From: NCEH01 sp043195195
Lineage (GTDB): Bacteria > Pseudomonadota > Alphaproteobacteria > Rhizobiales > Xanthobacteraceae
DNA: 64,000 nucleotides
Direction of reading: 5' to 3'
NCBI RefSeq assembly: GCF_043195195.1
Contig: NZ_JBAFWT010000024.1
Location: 1 to 64,000, forward strand
The position numbers and the translations under genes are program-made. Under the pieces are notes generated by a model. That model did not search any database. It was not told the origin of the DNA and saw nothing but the letters and a program-made list of their open reading frames with translations. Positions 26,312-35,355 of the stretch are shown in pieces (the first letter of the stretch is position 1; each line of letters opens with the position of its first letter).

Positions 26312-26461
26312 ATGACCCATCTGCCGATCCCCGTCTGGTCCGCGCCGACCCGCGCCGCGCCGAAGGCGCCGATGGCGGCGCGCGGCTGCTTGCGGGGGGC
26401 CGGTGGTGCGATGGGCCTCAGCGTGCCGGATGCGATGCAGAAGGAGCATTCCCGATCATGA
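26312..26461 (+). CDS. Possible small ORF coupled to phoR
   Basis: A 49-codon frame with a strong ribosome site (CAAGGAGGG, nine bases before ATG) whose TGA stop overlaps the phoR ATG (ATGA at 26458-26461). The peptide is Ala/Pro-rich (MTHLPIPVWSAPTRAAPKAP at the start) and resembles nothing known. It may be a translated leader that couples phoR translation, or chance. The remaining part of the 390-base gap before phoR shows no other feature. Confidence 0.35.
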   Translation: MTHLPIPVWSAPTRAAPKAPMAARGCLRGAGGAMGLSVPDAMQKEHSRS

Positions 26462-27792
26462 CGCGCGGCATTTTGCATGGCGGGGCGATGCCCTGGCTCA
26501 CCTGCGCCGTCGCGCTGCTGGCCGTCAGCATACTGTGCGCGGTGGGCGCGGTGTTCGGCCTGATCGCGCCGGTGTTCGCGGTCTTGCTGATCCCGCTGTT
26601 CGCGCTCGGCCTGTTCTTCGTCGGGAAGGCGCGCGTGCCGCATGAGCCGGTGCTTGAAAGTACCCCGCGCGAGGAACTAGCGCCGCCGCCGCCGCGGGTG
26701 GACCCGCGCGTGGAGGCGGTGGTGGCCGCCTTGCCGGAGCCCGCGCTGCTGCTGACCCCGAGCGGGGAGATCCTGACCGCGAACCAGCGCGTGGCGCTTT
26801 CGGTGGGGCCGGCCAAGGTGGGCGATCCGCTGTCCTTTCTCGTCCGCGTCCCGGAGGTGCTGGAGGCCGTGCGCGCCGGTGCCCAGGACGGGGTGCCGCG
26901 GCGCGTCGAGTTCGGCGAGCGGGTGCCGCTCGATCGCTGGCTGGAAGCCCATGTGGTGCCGCTGCGGCTGAATCCGCGGCGTCCCGGCGCCGGCGGGCGG
27001 GAGGACCGCACGCCGGACACCGTGCTGCTCACCTTCCGCGACCTCACCCACCAGCGCCGGATCGAGCAGATGCGGGCGGATTTCGTGGCGAACGCCAGCC
27101 ATGAGCTGCGCACGCCGCTCGCCTCGCTGCTGGGCTTCATCGAAACCCTCATGGGGCCGGCCCGCAACGACGTGGCGGCGCGCGAGCGGTTCCTCGGCAT
27201 CATGGCGGCGCAGGCGCGGCGCATGTCGCGCCTGATCGACGACCTGCTTTCCCTCTCGCGCATCGAGTTGAATGCCCATGTGCGGCCGGAGACGCCGGTG
27301 GAACTGGGCGGCATCATCGCCCATGTCTGCGACACCCTCGGCCCGCTGGCGGAGGATCGCGGGGTCTCGATCGAGATCACCCGCCCGGCCGAGCCGGTGT
27401 TCGTGCAGGGCGAGCGCGACGAGTTGATCCGCCTGTTCGAGAACCTGGTGGAGAATGCGCTGAAATATGGCGCCAACGGACGCCGGGTCGAGGTCGCGGT
27501 CTGGGTCGAAAAGGGGCTGTCATCCTCGGCCGTGGTGTCGGTGCAGGACTTCGGACCGGGGATCTCGCCCGAGCATTTGCCGCGGCTCACGGAGCGCTTC
27601 TACCGGGCCGACGTGGCGGTGAGCCGGGACCAGGGCGGGACCGGCCTCGGCCTCGCGATCGTGAAACATATTGTGGCGCGTCATAGGGGGCGATTGGGGA
27701 TCGAGAGCCGGCAAGATGCCGGGGCAACCTTTACGGTCCGCTTCGATCTCATCGAGGCTCCGAATAAAAGTATAGAAAAAACAATAGCATAA
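26458..27792 (+). CDS. phoR: Phosphate regulon sensor histidine kinase PhoR
   Basis: A 444-residue membrane-bound sensor kinase. Two membrane segments lie near residues 10-55, followed by a PAS-like domain and then the kinase core. The phospho-accepting His215 is in NASHELRTPLASL, the N box in ENLVENALKYG, and the G boxes in DFGPGISP and GGTGLGLAIVKHI. It phosphorylates PhoB at low phosphate and receives the signal through PstSCAB and PhoU. The start at 26458 has AAGGAG upstream; the frame is open far upstream but not homologous. It heads the pho-pst block. Confidence 0.93.
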   Translation: MTRGILHGGAMPWLTCAVALLAVSILCAVGAVFGLIAPVFAVLLIPLFALGLFFVGKARVPHEPVLESTPREELAPPPPRVDPRVEAVVAALPEPALLLTPSGEILTANQRVALSVGPAKVGDPLSFLVRVPEVLEAVRAGAQDGVPRRVEFGERVPLDRWLEAHVVPLRLNPRRPGAGGREDRTPDTVLLTFRDLTHQRRIEQMRADFVANASHELRTPLASLLGFIETLMGPARNDVAARERFLGIMAAQARRMSRLIDDLLSLSRIELNAHVRPETPVELGGIIAHVCDTLGPLAEDRGVSIEITRPAEPVFVQGERDELIRLFENLVENALKYGANGRRVEVAVWVEKGLSSSAVVSVQDFGPGISPEHLPRLTERFYRADVAVSRDQGGTGLGLAIVKHIVARHRGRLGIESRQDAGATFTVRFDLIEAPNKSIEKTIA

Positions 27793-27793
27793 A

Positions 27794-27812
27794 CTGTCAT
27801 CGCCTTGTCACG
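27794..27812 (+). promoter_or_regulatory. Pho box upstream of pstS
   Basis: CTGTCATCGCCTTGTCACG: two heptamers, CTGTCAT and TTGTCAC, 11 bases apart from start to start, as in the PhoB-binding direct repeat CTGTCATN4CTGTCAT. It begins just after the phoR stop codon and about 108 bases before the pstS start, so it gives pstS and the genes behind it a phosphate-controlled promoter separate from phoR. Confidence 0.82.
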
Positions 27813-27919
27813 TTGGGGTCATAGAACCGTGGCGGCGGGCCGTTAGAGTTAACCGGCCCCAATGTTGCGTCGCGGCAGATAGCCGACGGGCGACACCTAT
27901 TGGTCAAGGAGAGAACCCC

Positions 27920-28963
27920 GTGAAGCTGACCACCGCTTTCGGCGCAGCAATTGCTGTTGCCGGCTCCCTTTTCGCTGGCGGAGCCTTCGCCGCCGACATC
28001 ACCGGCGCTGGCGCCACCTTCCCGGCGCCCGTCTACCAGGCTTGGGCCGTCGCCTATAAGGAAAAGACCGGCACCGGCCTCAACTATCAGTCCATCGGCT
28101 CGGGTGCCGGTCAGACCCAGATCTTCAACCGCACGGTTGATTTCGGCGCGTCCGACGCGCCGGTCGACACCGCCAAGCTGGCCCAGCAGAACCTGCTTCA
28201 GTTCCCGGCGGTGATCGGCTCGGTGGTTCCGATCGTCAACCTCGACGGCGTCGAAGCCAACAAGCTCAAGCTGACGGGCCCCGTTCTCGCCGACATCTAT
28301 CTCGGCAAGATCACCAAGTGGGATGACAAGGCGATCGCCGCGCTCAACCCCGGTCTGAAGCTGCCCAGCATCGGCATCGTGCCGACCTATCGTTCGGACG
28401 GATCGGGCACCACCTACGTGTTCGCCACCTACCTCGCCGACGTCAGCGCCGAGTGGAAGTCCAAGGTTGGCGCTGCCACCTCCGTGTCCTGGCCCGCGGG
28501 CGCCGGTGGCAAGGGCAATGAAGGCGTTGCCGGCACCGTCAAGAACACCAAGGGTGCCATTGGCTACGTCGAATATATCTACGCTTCGGCCAACAATCTC
28601 GTGACCACCGAACTGCAGAACAAGGCCGGCAAGTATGTCAGCCCCACCGTTCCCGCGTTCCAGGCGGCTGCTGCCAATGCGGATTGGGCGAATGCGAAGG
28701 ATTTCGCCGCGTCCATGATCAACACCCCGGGCGATGCGACCTGGCCGATCACCAGCGCGACCTTCATCCTGCTGCCCAAGCAGCCGAAGTCCGCCGAGCA
28801 GGCCAAGGACGTGATGAAGTTCTTCGATTGGGCCTTCGAGCATGGCGGCCCGATCGCCGAGAAGCTGCATTACATCCCGCTGCCCAAGGATGTGGCTGAG
28901 CGCGTCCGCGCCGCCTGGAAGTCTGACGTGATGGTCGACGGAAAGCCGGTCTGGTCGAACTGA
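27920..28963 (+). CDS. pstS: Phosphate ABC transporter substrate-binding protein PstS
   Basis: A 347-residue periplasmic phosphate-binding protein. The signal peptide ends at AFA (near residue 24), and the mature protein begins ADITGAGATFPAPVYQ, the family start. Phosphate-contact text includes SIGSGAGQT, DFGASDAPVD and YRSDGSGTTYVF. The start codon is GTG with AAGGAGAG upstream. It captures phosphate for PstCAB and is the first gene behind the Pho box. An inverted repeat lies between it and pstC. Confidence 0.96.
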   Translation: MKLTTAFGAAIAVAGSLFAGGAFAADITGAGATFPAPVYQAWAVAYKEKTGTGLNYQSIGSGAGQTQIFNRTVDFGASDAPVDTAKLAQQNLLQFPAVIGSVVPIVNLDGVEANKLKLTGPVLADIYLGKITKWDDKAIAALNPGLKLPSIGIVPTYRSDGSGTTYVFATYLADVSAEWKSKVGAATSVSWPAGAGGKGNEGVAGTVKNTKGAIGYVEYIYASANNLVTTELQNKAGKYVSPTVPAFQAAAANADWANAKDFAASMINTPGDATWPITSATFILLPKQPKSAEQAKDVMKFFDWAFEHGGPIAEKLHYIPLPKDVAERVRAAWKSDVMVDGKPVWSN

Positions 28964-29036
28964 TCGACCGTCCTTGTCATGAGGTAAGCTCGGGCCGGCT
29001 TCGAAGACATTCGCAAGCTGGCCCGGGGTCGATCCT
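28962..29036. promoter_or_regulatory. Inverted repeats between pstS and pstC
   Basis: TGATCGACC near the pstS stop pairs with GGTCGATCC (about 29028), and CGGGCCGGCTT with the partly matching AAGCTGGCCCGG inside it. A structure here could protect the pstS message or reduce read-through into pstC, which would explain more binding protein than permease. The role is inferred. Confidence 0.4.
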
Positions 29037-29088
29037 GCTGCGCTTTGGGGAGTGCAGCAGGATGCTTTCACCAAAAGGAAAGACGACA

Positions 29089-30075
29089 ATGGACGCAACG
29101 ATGGCTGGGCTTCCTGGGAGTAGCGTTCAACCGGGGCACATCGGCACTGCCAAGCCTGTCGGCCGGATCGCCGATTTGGTCTTTGTCGGCCTGCTCTGGG
29201 GATGCGGCATCTTCGTGCTGGTGTTGCTGGGCCTCATCATCGCGATGCTTTTTGAAGGCGGCCTTCCCGCTTTCTCGGCTTTCGGCCTCGATTTCCTCTG
29301 GTCGGCGACCTGGAATCCCGTGACGGAGAAGTTCGGCGCCCTGGTCATGATCTACGGCACGATCTTCAGTGCCATCATCGCCGTCATCGTCGCGCTTCCG
29401 CTGTCCTTCGGTATCGCCTTCTTCCTCACGGAGATCGCGCCCCAGGTGATGCGTCGGCCGATCGGGGTAGCGGTTCAGCTCCTCGCCGCCGTCCCGTCCA
29501 TCATCTACGGCATGTGGGGCTTCTTCATCATCTCCCCGCTCATGGCCGCCTATGTGCAGCCGCCCCTGATCGATTGGCTCGGTCCCATTCCGGTGCTCGG
29601 CGCCCTTTTCACGGGGCCTGCCCTGGGCGGCGGCATGTTGACCGCAGGCCTTATCATGGCGGTCATGATCCTTCCCTTCATCACGGCCATGTTCGTGGAG
29701 ACGCTGGAATCGGTTCCCCCCATGCTGAAGGAATCGGCCTACGGCGTCGGCGGCACGACCTTCGAGGTGTACAAGAACGTGTCCGTGCCTTACGGTAAGA
29801 CCGCCATGGTCGGCGCCGTGATGCTGGGCCTCGGTCGCGCGCTCGGCGAGACCATGGCCGTCACCTTCGTGATCGGCAATGCGACACGCCTCTCGGCCTC
29901 GCTGTTCGCGCCCGGCGCGACCATCGCCTCGACCATCGCCAACGAATTTCCGGAAGCCGCGCAGGGCTCGCTCAAGCTGGACTCGCTCCTCGCTCTGGGC
30001 TTCATCCTGTTCGTGATTTCCTTTATCGTCCTGGCGCTGTCGCGCTTCCTTGTCCGCTCCAACCTGAAGTCTTGA
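29089..30075 (+). CDS. pstC: Phosphate ABC transporter permease PstC
   Basis: A 328-residue inner-membrane permease, with six or more membrane segments and the ABC permease loop PYGKTAMVGAVMLGLGRALGE. Family text includes AAVPSIIYGMWGFF and TMAVTFVIGN. The ATG at 29089 was chosen because AAAAGGAAAGA lies in front; another in-frame start at 29062 is less likely. PstC and PstA together form the phosphate channel. Confidence 0.95.
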   Translation: MDATMAGLPGSSVQPGHIGTAKPVGRIADLVFVGLLWGCGIFVLVLLGLIIAMLFEGGLPAFSAFGLDFLWSATWNPVTEKFGALVMIYGTIFSAIIAVIVALPLSFGIAFFLTEIAPQVMRRPIGVAVQLLAAVPSIIYGMWGFFIISPLMAAYVQPPLIDWLGPIPVLGALFTGPALGGGMLTAGLIMAVMILPFITAMFVETLESVPPMLKESAYGVGGTTFEVYKNVSVPYGKTAMVGAVMLGLGRALGETMAVTFVIGNATRLSASLFAPGATIASTIANEFPEAAQGSLKLDSLLALGFILFVISFIVLALSRFLVRSNLKS

Positions 30076-30088
30076 GGGGCCGGCCGCC

Positions 30089-30919
30089 ATGTCGCTCGCA
30101 ATCCGTCGCACCAAGGACCACGTTGTCAAAGCGGTGAGCACCGCGTTTGCCGGGATCGCCCTGTTTCTGCTGGCGTGGATTTTGTTCACCCTGGTCCAGA
30201 AGGGCCTTCCGGCCCTCGGGCTCAACGTATTCACCAAGATAACGCTGCCGCCGGGCCATAACGGGGGGCTTCTGAATGCCATCGTCGGGTCGCTGATCCA
30301 GATCGGCATCGCGATGGTCATCGGCACCCCCATCGGCCTCCTCGCAGGGACATTCCTGGCCGAGAATGGAAAGACCACGAAGGTTGGCCACGTCGCCAGG
30401 TTCGTGAACGACATCCTTCTCTCGGCGCCGTCGATCCTTGTCGGCCTGTTCGTCTATGCCTTCCTCGTCAACCCGTTCGGCGGGTTCTCCGGCTGGGCCG
30501 GCTCGGCGGCACTGGCGATCCTTGTGATCCCGGTGGTGGTGCGGACCACGGAGGACATGCTGAACCTGGTGCCCATCGGCTTGCGCGAAGCGGCCTATGC
30601 GCTCGGTGCGCCTCAATGGAAGGTCGTGATGATGGTGACCTGGCGCGCTGCGCGCGCCGGGATCATGACCGGCGTCCTGCTCTCCATCGCCCGCGCCGCC
30701 GGCGAGACCGCGCCGCTGCTGTTCACCTCGCTAGGCAACAATTCATGGTCGACCGATCTGTCGGCGCCGATGGCGAGCTTACCCATCGCCATCTATCAAT
30801 ATGCCGGCAGCCCCTTCGATGACTGGGTTGCCCTGGCCTGGGCCGGTGCCCTGCTCATCACGGTGTCCGTGCTGGTGCTGAACATCGTCTCCCGTCTCTT
30901 CCTCGCCCGGGCGGGCTGA
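30089..30919 (+). CDS. pstA: Phosphate ABC transporter permease PstA
   Basis: A 276-residue permease with six membrane segments. APSILVGLFVYAFLV, the loop EAAYALGAPQWKVVMMVTWRAA and IARAAGETAPLLFT are diagnostic of PstA. It starts 13 bases after pstC and is clearly cotranscribed. It forms the membrane channel of the phosphate importer with PstC. Confidence 0.95.
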   Translation: MSLAIRRTKDHVVKAVSTAFAGIALFLLAWILFTLVQKGLPALGLNVFTKITLPPGHNGGLLNAIVGSLIQIGIAMVIGTPIGLLAGTFLAENGKTTKVGHVARFVNDILLSAPSILVGLFVYAFLVNPFGGFSGWAGSAALAILVIPVVVRTTEDMLNLVPIGLREAAYALGAPQWKVVMMVTWRAARAGIMTGVLLSIARAAGETAPLLFTSLGNNSWSTDLSAPMASLPIAIYQYAGSPFDDWVALAWAGALLITVSVLVLNIVSRLFLARAG

Positions 30920-30967
30920 GCGCCTGGACCCCTGGACAACCGCACATCAAGATCCAAGAGGCCGAAG

Positions 30968-31792
30968 ATGAATTCCGCAGTGGACCCCACCTTCAACATC
31001 GCATCGTCCGTCTCGGCCAAGCCCGATGCGGTGCAGGCGCCGACCAAGATCAAGGTGGAGAAGCTCGATTTCTATTACGGGCAGAACCATGCGCTGAAGA
31101 ACATCAATTTCGAGATCCCCGAGAAGCGCGTCACCGCGATGATCGGTCCCTCGGGCTGCGGCAAGTCCACCTTGCTGCGCGTGTTCAACCGCATGTACGA
31201 TCTCTATCCCGGCCAGCGCGCCGAGGGTGGCGTCATGTTCGATGGGGTGAACATCGTCGGCAAGGACCTGGACCCGACCGTCGTGCGCACGCGCATCGGC
31301 ATGGTGTTCCAGAAGCCGACCCCGTTCCCCATGTCGATCTATGACAACATCGCCTTCGGCGTGCGCCTGCACGAGAGCCTCAACAAGGCGAAGATGGACG
31401 AGCGGGTGGAAAGCTGCCTGCGCAAGGCCGCCATCTGGGAAGAGACCAAGGACCGCCTGCACACCTCGGCGCTCGGCATGTCCGGCGGCCAGCAGCAGCG
31501 CCTGTGCATCGCCCGCACCATCGCCGTGCAGCCGGAAGTGATCCTGCTGGACGAGCCCACCTCGGCGCTCGACCCGATCTCCACCTCGAAGATCGAAGAT
31601 CTGATCGACGAGTTGAAGCAGGATTTCACGATCGTCATCGTGACCCACAACATGCAGCAGGCGGCGCGCTGCGCCGATATCACGGCCTTCTTCTATCTGG
31701 GAGAATTGGTTGAAGTCGCGCCATCCGACGTGATCTTCACCAATCCCAAGCAGATCAAGACCCGCGACTACATCACCGGCCGCTTCGGCTGA
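30968..31792 (+). CDS. pstB: Phosphate ABC transporter ATPase PstB
   Basis: A 274-residue ATPase. Walker A is GPSGCGKST, signature MSGGQQQRLCIARTIA, Walker B VILLDEPTSALDP, and the PstB text VTHNMQQAARCADITAFFYLGE follows. About 25 residues precede the conserved domain, a modest N-terminal extension common in Alphaproteobacteria. It powers PstCA and is part of the signalling complex that keeps PhoR quiet when phosphate is plentiful. Confidence 0.96.
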   Translation: MNSAVDPTFNIASSVSAKPDAVQAPTKIKVEKLDFYYGQNHALKNINFEIPEKRVTAMIGPSGCGKSTLLRVFNRMYDLYPGQRAEGGVMFDGVNIVGKDLDPTVVRTRIGMVFQKPTPFPMSIYDNIAFGVRLHESLNKAKMDERVESCLRKAAIWEETKDRLHTSALGMSGGQQQRLCIARTIAVQPEVILLDEPTSALDPISTSKIEDLIDELKQDFTIVIVTHNMQQAARCADITAFFYLGELVEVAPSDVIFTNPKQIKTRDYITGRFG

Positions 31793-31811
31793 GCGAACAA
31801 GGATCTGCGAG

Positions 31812-32540
31812 ATGTCCGACCATACCGTCTCGGCCTTCGATGCCGAGCTGAAGGAGATCGGCCGCAAGGTCGTCGAAATGGGTGGCCAGTCCGAGCGCAT
31901 GGTGGCCGATGCCGTCGGCGCCCTGATCCGCCGCGATACCGCCGCCGCCCAGCGGGTGATCCTGCTCGACACGAGCGTCGATCACCTGCAGCGGGAAATC
32001 GAGGAAAAGGCCATCCTCTGCATCGCCAAGCGTCAGCCGGTCGCCAGCGACCTGCGTGACGTGGTGGCTTCGATCCGCATTGCTTCCGACCTGGAACGCA
32101 TCGGCGATCTCGCCAAGAACGTGGGCAAGCGCGTGCTCGCCATCGAAGGGGAATACCATCCCCAGAAGCTGGTGCGCGGCGTCGAGCACATGTCCGACCT
32201 GGTGCTTGAGCAGCTCAAGGAAGTGCTGGACGCCTATGCCAGCCGCGACAAGGCCAAGGCCGTGGACGTGTGGGTGCGCGACAGCGGCATCGACACCATG
32301 TACACGTCCCTGTTCCGCGAGCTTCTCACCTATATGATGGAAGATCCGCGCAACATCTCGGTGTGCACGCATCTGCTGTTCTGCGCGAAGAACATCGAGC
32401 GCATCGGCGACCACGCGACCAATATCGCGGAAACCATCTATTACATGGTGTCCGGCCAGGTATTGTCGGACGAACGCCCGAAGGCGGATGTCTCCAGTGA
32501 GACCACCGTTGCTTTCCCGGGGGTTAGCCTTCAGGGGTAA
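31812..32540 (+). CDS. phoU: Phosphate signalling regulator PhoU
   Basis: A 242-residue cytoplasmic helical protein with two repeats of the PhoU three-helix bundle. The metal-binding motifs are DLRDVVASIRIASDLERIGD in the first half and CAKNIERIGDHATNIAE in the second. PhoU links the PstB state to PhoR and lowers Pho regulon activity in phosphate-rich cells. It lies 19 bases after pstB and five bases before phoB. Confidence 0.95.
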   Translation: MSDHTVSAFDAELKEIGRKVVEMGGQSERMVADAVGALIRRDTAAAQRVILLDTSVDHLQREIEEKAILCIAKRQPVASDLRDVVASIRIASDLERIGDLAKNVGKRVLAIEGEYHPQKLVRGVEHMSDLVLEQLKEVLDAYASRDKAKAVDVWVRDSGIDTMYTSLFRELLTYMMEDPRNISVCTHLLFCAKNIERIGDHATNIAETIYYMVSGQVLSDERPKADVSSETTVAFPGVSLQG

Positions 32541-32545
32541 AATCT

Positions 32546-33247
32546 GTGGCTGCGCGTATCTTGATTATCGAGGACGAGGAACCGCTGACCCTTCTGCTCC
32601 GCTACAATCTGGAGTCCGAGGGCTATTTCGTCGAAAGCGTCGGACGTGGCGACGAGGCCGAGACCCGGTTGCGCGAAAGCGTGCCGGATCTCGTGATCCT
32701 CGACTGGATGCTGCCGGGGTTATCGGGCATCGAACTGTGCCGCCGCCTGCGCACCCGTCCGGAAACGGAACGCCTGCCAGTCATCATGCTCACCGCAAGG
32801 GGCGACGAGACCGAGCGCGTGCGCGGCCTTGCTACCGGGGCTGACGATTATGTGGTGAAGCCCTTCTCCGTGCCGGAACTGTTGGCGCGCGTGCGCGCCC
32901 TGCTGCGCCGGGCGAAGCCGGAGCATGTCGCCACCCTACTGCGGGCCGGCGACATCGAGCTGGACCGGGAGACCCACCGGGTGCACCGCTCCGGCCGCGA
33001 GGTGCATCTCGGGCCAACCGAATTCCGCCTGCTGGAATTCCTCATGCAGAGCCCAGGACGGGTGTTCTCACGGGAGCAATTGCTCGACGGGGTGTGGGGG
33101 CAGGACGTCTATATCGACGAGCGCACCGTGGACGTGCATGTCGGCCGGCTGCGCAAGGCGATCAATCGCGGGCGCCAGTCGGATCCGATCCGCACCGTCC
33201 GTGGCGCCGGCTATTCCTTCAACGAGATGTTCGCCCGCGTTCACTGA
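32546..33247 (+). CDS. phoB: Phosphate regulon response regulator PhoB
   Basis: A 233-residue OmpR-type response regulator. The receiver domain has the acidic pair Glu9-Asp10, phosphorylation site Asp53 (LVILDWMLPG) and Lys of VVKPFSVPEL. The C-terminal winged helix shows LGPTEFRLLEFL and ERTVDVHVGRLRKAI. The start codon is GTG at 32546. It binds Pho boxes such as the one at 27794 when phosphorylated by PhoR. It is the last gene of the block; 281 bases without a clear feature follow. Confidence 0.95.
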   Translation: MAARILIIEDEEPLTLLLRYNLESEGYFVESVGRGDEAETRLRESVPDLVILDWMLPGLSGIELCRRLRTRPETERLPVIMLTARGDETERVRGLATGADDYVVKPFSVPELLARVRALLRRAKPEHVATLLRAGDIELDRETHRVHRSGREVHLGPTEFRLLEFLMQSPGRVFSREQLLDGVWGQDVYIDERTVDVHVGRLRKAINRGRQSDPIRTVRGAGYSFNEMFARVH

Positions 33248-33528
33248 GCGGATGACGAGGAAGGCCCATGGGTTGACTCATGGGTCTTCGGCCAAGCTTG
33301 GGCCTTCGGTCAAGCTAGCGCGGCGCCTGAGCGTAGCCCTCCCGGCCCCGTTCGGAAGCCGCTGGTATGATGCGGTCCGCGCTCAAGGCGGCATCATCCG
33401 AAGGTTGCGGTAGGTCATCCCAAACGAGGATATCGGCGTCCTCCCGTGTGATGGCCGCCCGATGGGGCCATGGCTAAACGTGAAGGCAACGGAGGATTTG
33501 GCCTCCAGTCTTCACGAGACCCTGCGCT

Positions 33529-33903
33529 ATGGCCCAAGAGTCCCATCCCCTGCCGCCGTTCTCCGCGTCCGTATCCCGCGTGCGGACGGCATCCAACGCC
33601 AGCGCCGTGCGCCGCTGGAACGCGCTCCTGGCGGTGTGCCTCGGTGGCATGCTGCTCGCCTCGGCCTTCACCAGCGCTAGGGCGGGTGAGATCTCGCCGC
33701 CGCTGAATTGCGCGGAAGCCGCGTCGATCATCGCCCGCTCGGGCGCGGCGATCATCCGCAACTCACCGACCACCTACGACCGCTATGTGCGCGACGGCAG
33801 CTTCTGCGGCCCGGATGGGGCCACGACCCCGGCCTTCGTTCCGACCTGGGACAATCCGGATTGTTTCGTCGGATACAGCTGCGGCAATTTCCCTTCGCGC
33901 TAG
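33529..33903 (+). CDS. Small exported cysteine-containing hypothetical protein
   Basis: A 124-residue protein with a basic N-terminal region, a signal/membrane segment (LLAVCLGGMLLASAFTSARA, residues 33-52) and a mature part of about 70 residues with four cysteines in the arrangement LNCAEA, GSFCGPD, PDCFVGYSCGN. These probably make two disulfides. The pattern TYDRYVRDGSFC and DNPDCFVGYSC recurs in small Hyphomicrobiales exported proteins of unknown function. The ribosome site is weak, so a later start (Met41) is conceivable. Confidence 0.65.
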   Translation: MAQESHPLPPFSASVSRVRTASNASAVRRWNALLAVCLGGMLLASAFTSARAGEISPPLNCAEAASIIARSGAAIIRNSPTTYDRYVRDGSFCGPDGATTPAFVPTWDNPDCFVGYSCGNFPSR

Positions 33904-34129
33904 CGCCGGAGCCGCTCAGGCTCAATCGCGCTCGGCGGCGAATCCCGCTCCAACTCTTGGATAGAGAAGGTTCACCGATCAGATGGGCCACTCAATCTGA
34001 TCGGAACGTGTGCCAGGTGGCGCCGGATCGGCTGCTCCGCTCCTCCAAGCTGCGCCGATGGTCGAATAGGTGAGGGGCTTCTTCCTCAGCGTAATCTTGC
34101 CTTAAGATGCGCGCCGAGGAGACCCAAGC

Positions 34130-35113
34130 ATGAAGAAAATCCTAGGCATCGTTGCCGTGGCCGCCACTTTGTTTTCAGGGGCGGCACAGGCGCAGGCGCC
34201 CGTGCAGCAAGATTATCCAAACCGGCCGATCCGGCTCGTTGTGCCGTTTGCGGCGGGCGGTTCCACCGACATCGTCGCCCGCATCATCGCTGCGAAGATG
34301 AGCGATATTCTCAAACAGCCCGTGGTGGTGGAAAATCGCGGCGGTGCCGGCGGCAATGCGGGGGCAGCCTCCGTCGCCCGCGCCGCGCCGGACGGATACA
34401 CGGTGCTGATGGGCACGGTCGCCACCCATGCCATCAATCCCGCGCTTTACGCCAAGATGCCCTATGACCCGGTGAAGGATTTCGCGCCGGTCTCGCTGCT
34501 GGTGAATGTGCCCAATGTGGTGATCGTCCATCCCTCATTGAACGTGAAGACCACGGCGGAGCTGATCGCGCTGCTGAAGGCCAATCCGGACAAATATGAA
34601 TATGCCTCCTCGGGCGTCGGCACGCCGCTGCACCTGTCGGGCGCGCTGTTCGAGAGCATGGCCGGCGTGAAGATGACCCATATTCCCTACAAGGGCGCGG
34701 GCCCCGCAATGCTCGATGTGGTCAGCGGCAATGTGAAGATCATGTTCGACAATCTGCCGTCCGCCATCGGCCAGATCCGCAAGGGCGCGGTGGTGGGCTT
34801 GGCTGTGACCACGAAGGAGCGCTCGCCGGCCGCTCCGGATATCCCGACCGTTTCGGAATCCGGCCTGCCGGGTTATGAGACCTATTCCTGGAACGCGATC
34901 TTCGCGCCGGCGGGAACGCCCATGGCCTATATCGACAAGCTGGCCGCGGCGGGCGCGCAGGCGGTTGCCGATCCTGAGGTCAAGGCGAAGCTGGCGGATC
35001 TCAGCGCCATCACTGTCGGCAGCAGGCCGGATCAGCTCGCCGCCCACGTGAAGTCTGAAATCGCCAAATGGGCGCCGGTGGTGAAGGCGTCGGGCGCCTC
35101 GGTCTCCGAATAA
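34130..35113 (+). CDS. TctC/Bug-family tripartite tricarboxylate transporter binding protein
   Basis: A 327-residue periplasmic solute-binding protein of the Bug family. The signal peptide MKKILGIVAVAATLFSGAAQA is followed by YPNRPIRLVVPFAAGGSTDIVAR, the family opening; AAPDGYTVLMG, HIPYKGAGPAMLDVVSG and the late LPGYETYSWNAIFAPAGTP are also typical. GAGGAG lies upstream. These proteins bind carboxylates and amides. No TctA or TctB membrane gene lies next to it, so it is an orphan that may use a distant permease or act as a sensor partner. Confidence 0.92.
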   Translation: MKKILGIVAVAATLFSGAAQAQAPVQQDYPNRPIRLVVPFAAGGSTDIVARIIAAKMSDILKQPVVVENRGGAGGNAGAASVARAAPDGYTVLMGTVATHAINPALYAKMPYDPVKDFAPVSLLVNVPNVVIVHPSLNVKTTAELIALLKANPDKYEYASSGVGTPLHLSGALFESMAGVKMTHIPYKGAGPAMLDVVSGNVKIMFDNLPSAIGQIRKGAVVGLAVTTKERSPAAPDIPTVSESGLPGYETYSWNAIFAPAGTPMAYIDKLAAAGAQAVADPEVKAKLADLSAITVGSRPDQLAAHVKSEIAKWAPVVKASGASVSE

Positions 35114-35125
35114 TCATCGGCTATC

Positions 35126-35149
35126 CCGCCCCCCGCCTGCGGGGGGCGG
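35126..35149. terminator. Hairpin after the Bug-family gene
   Basis: CCGCCCCCCGC and its partner GGGGGGCGG around CTGC form a strong GC hairpin 13 bases after the stop codon, with a second, weaker GC hairpin about 35 bases later (around 35165-35185). Probable transcription end between this gene and the converging gcrA. Confidence 0.6.
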
Positions 35150-35355
35150 CCATCTAAGACGCTGCCCCGCCTCGCGGGGGCGGCGATCAGGGAGGCGGTG
35201 CCGCGCCGGTTGGCGGCGCAAACGCAGTTCCTGTCGACCCGTCCAGGGAGGCCGGGCCCTTCAGCGCACCGGATCACATGCCGGTCTGTAGCGCTCGGCA
35301 CCTTTTCTTAGGCGTGTCGGTGTCCGCGTCGCGCGCGGGCACCGAATGTGTGATG

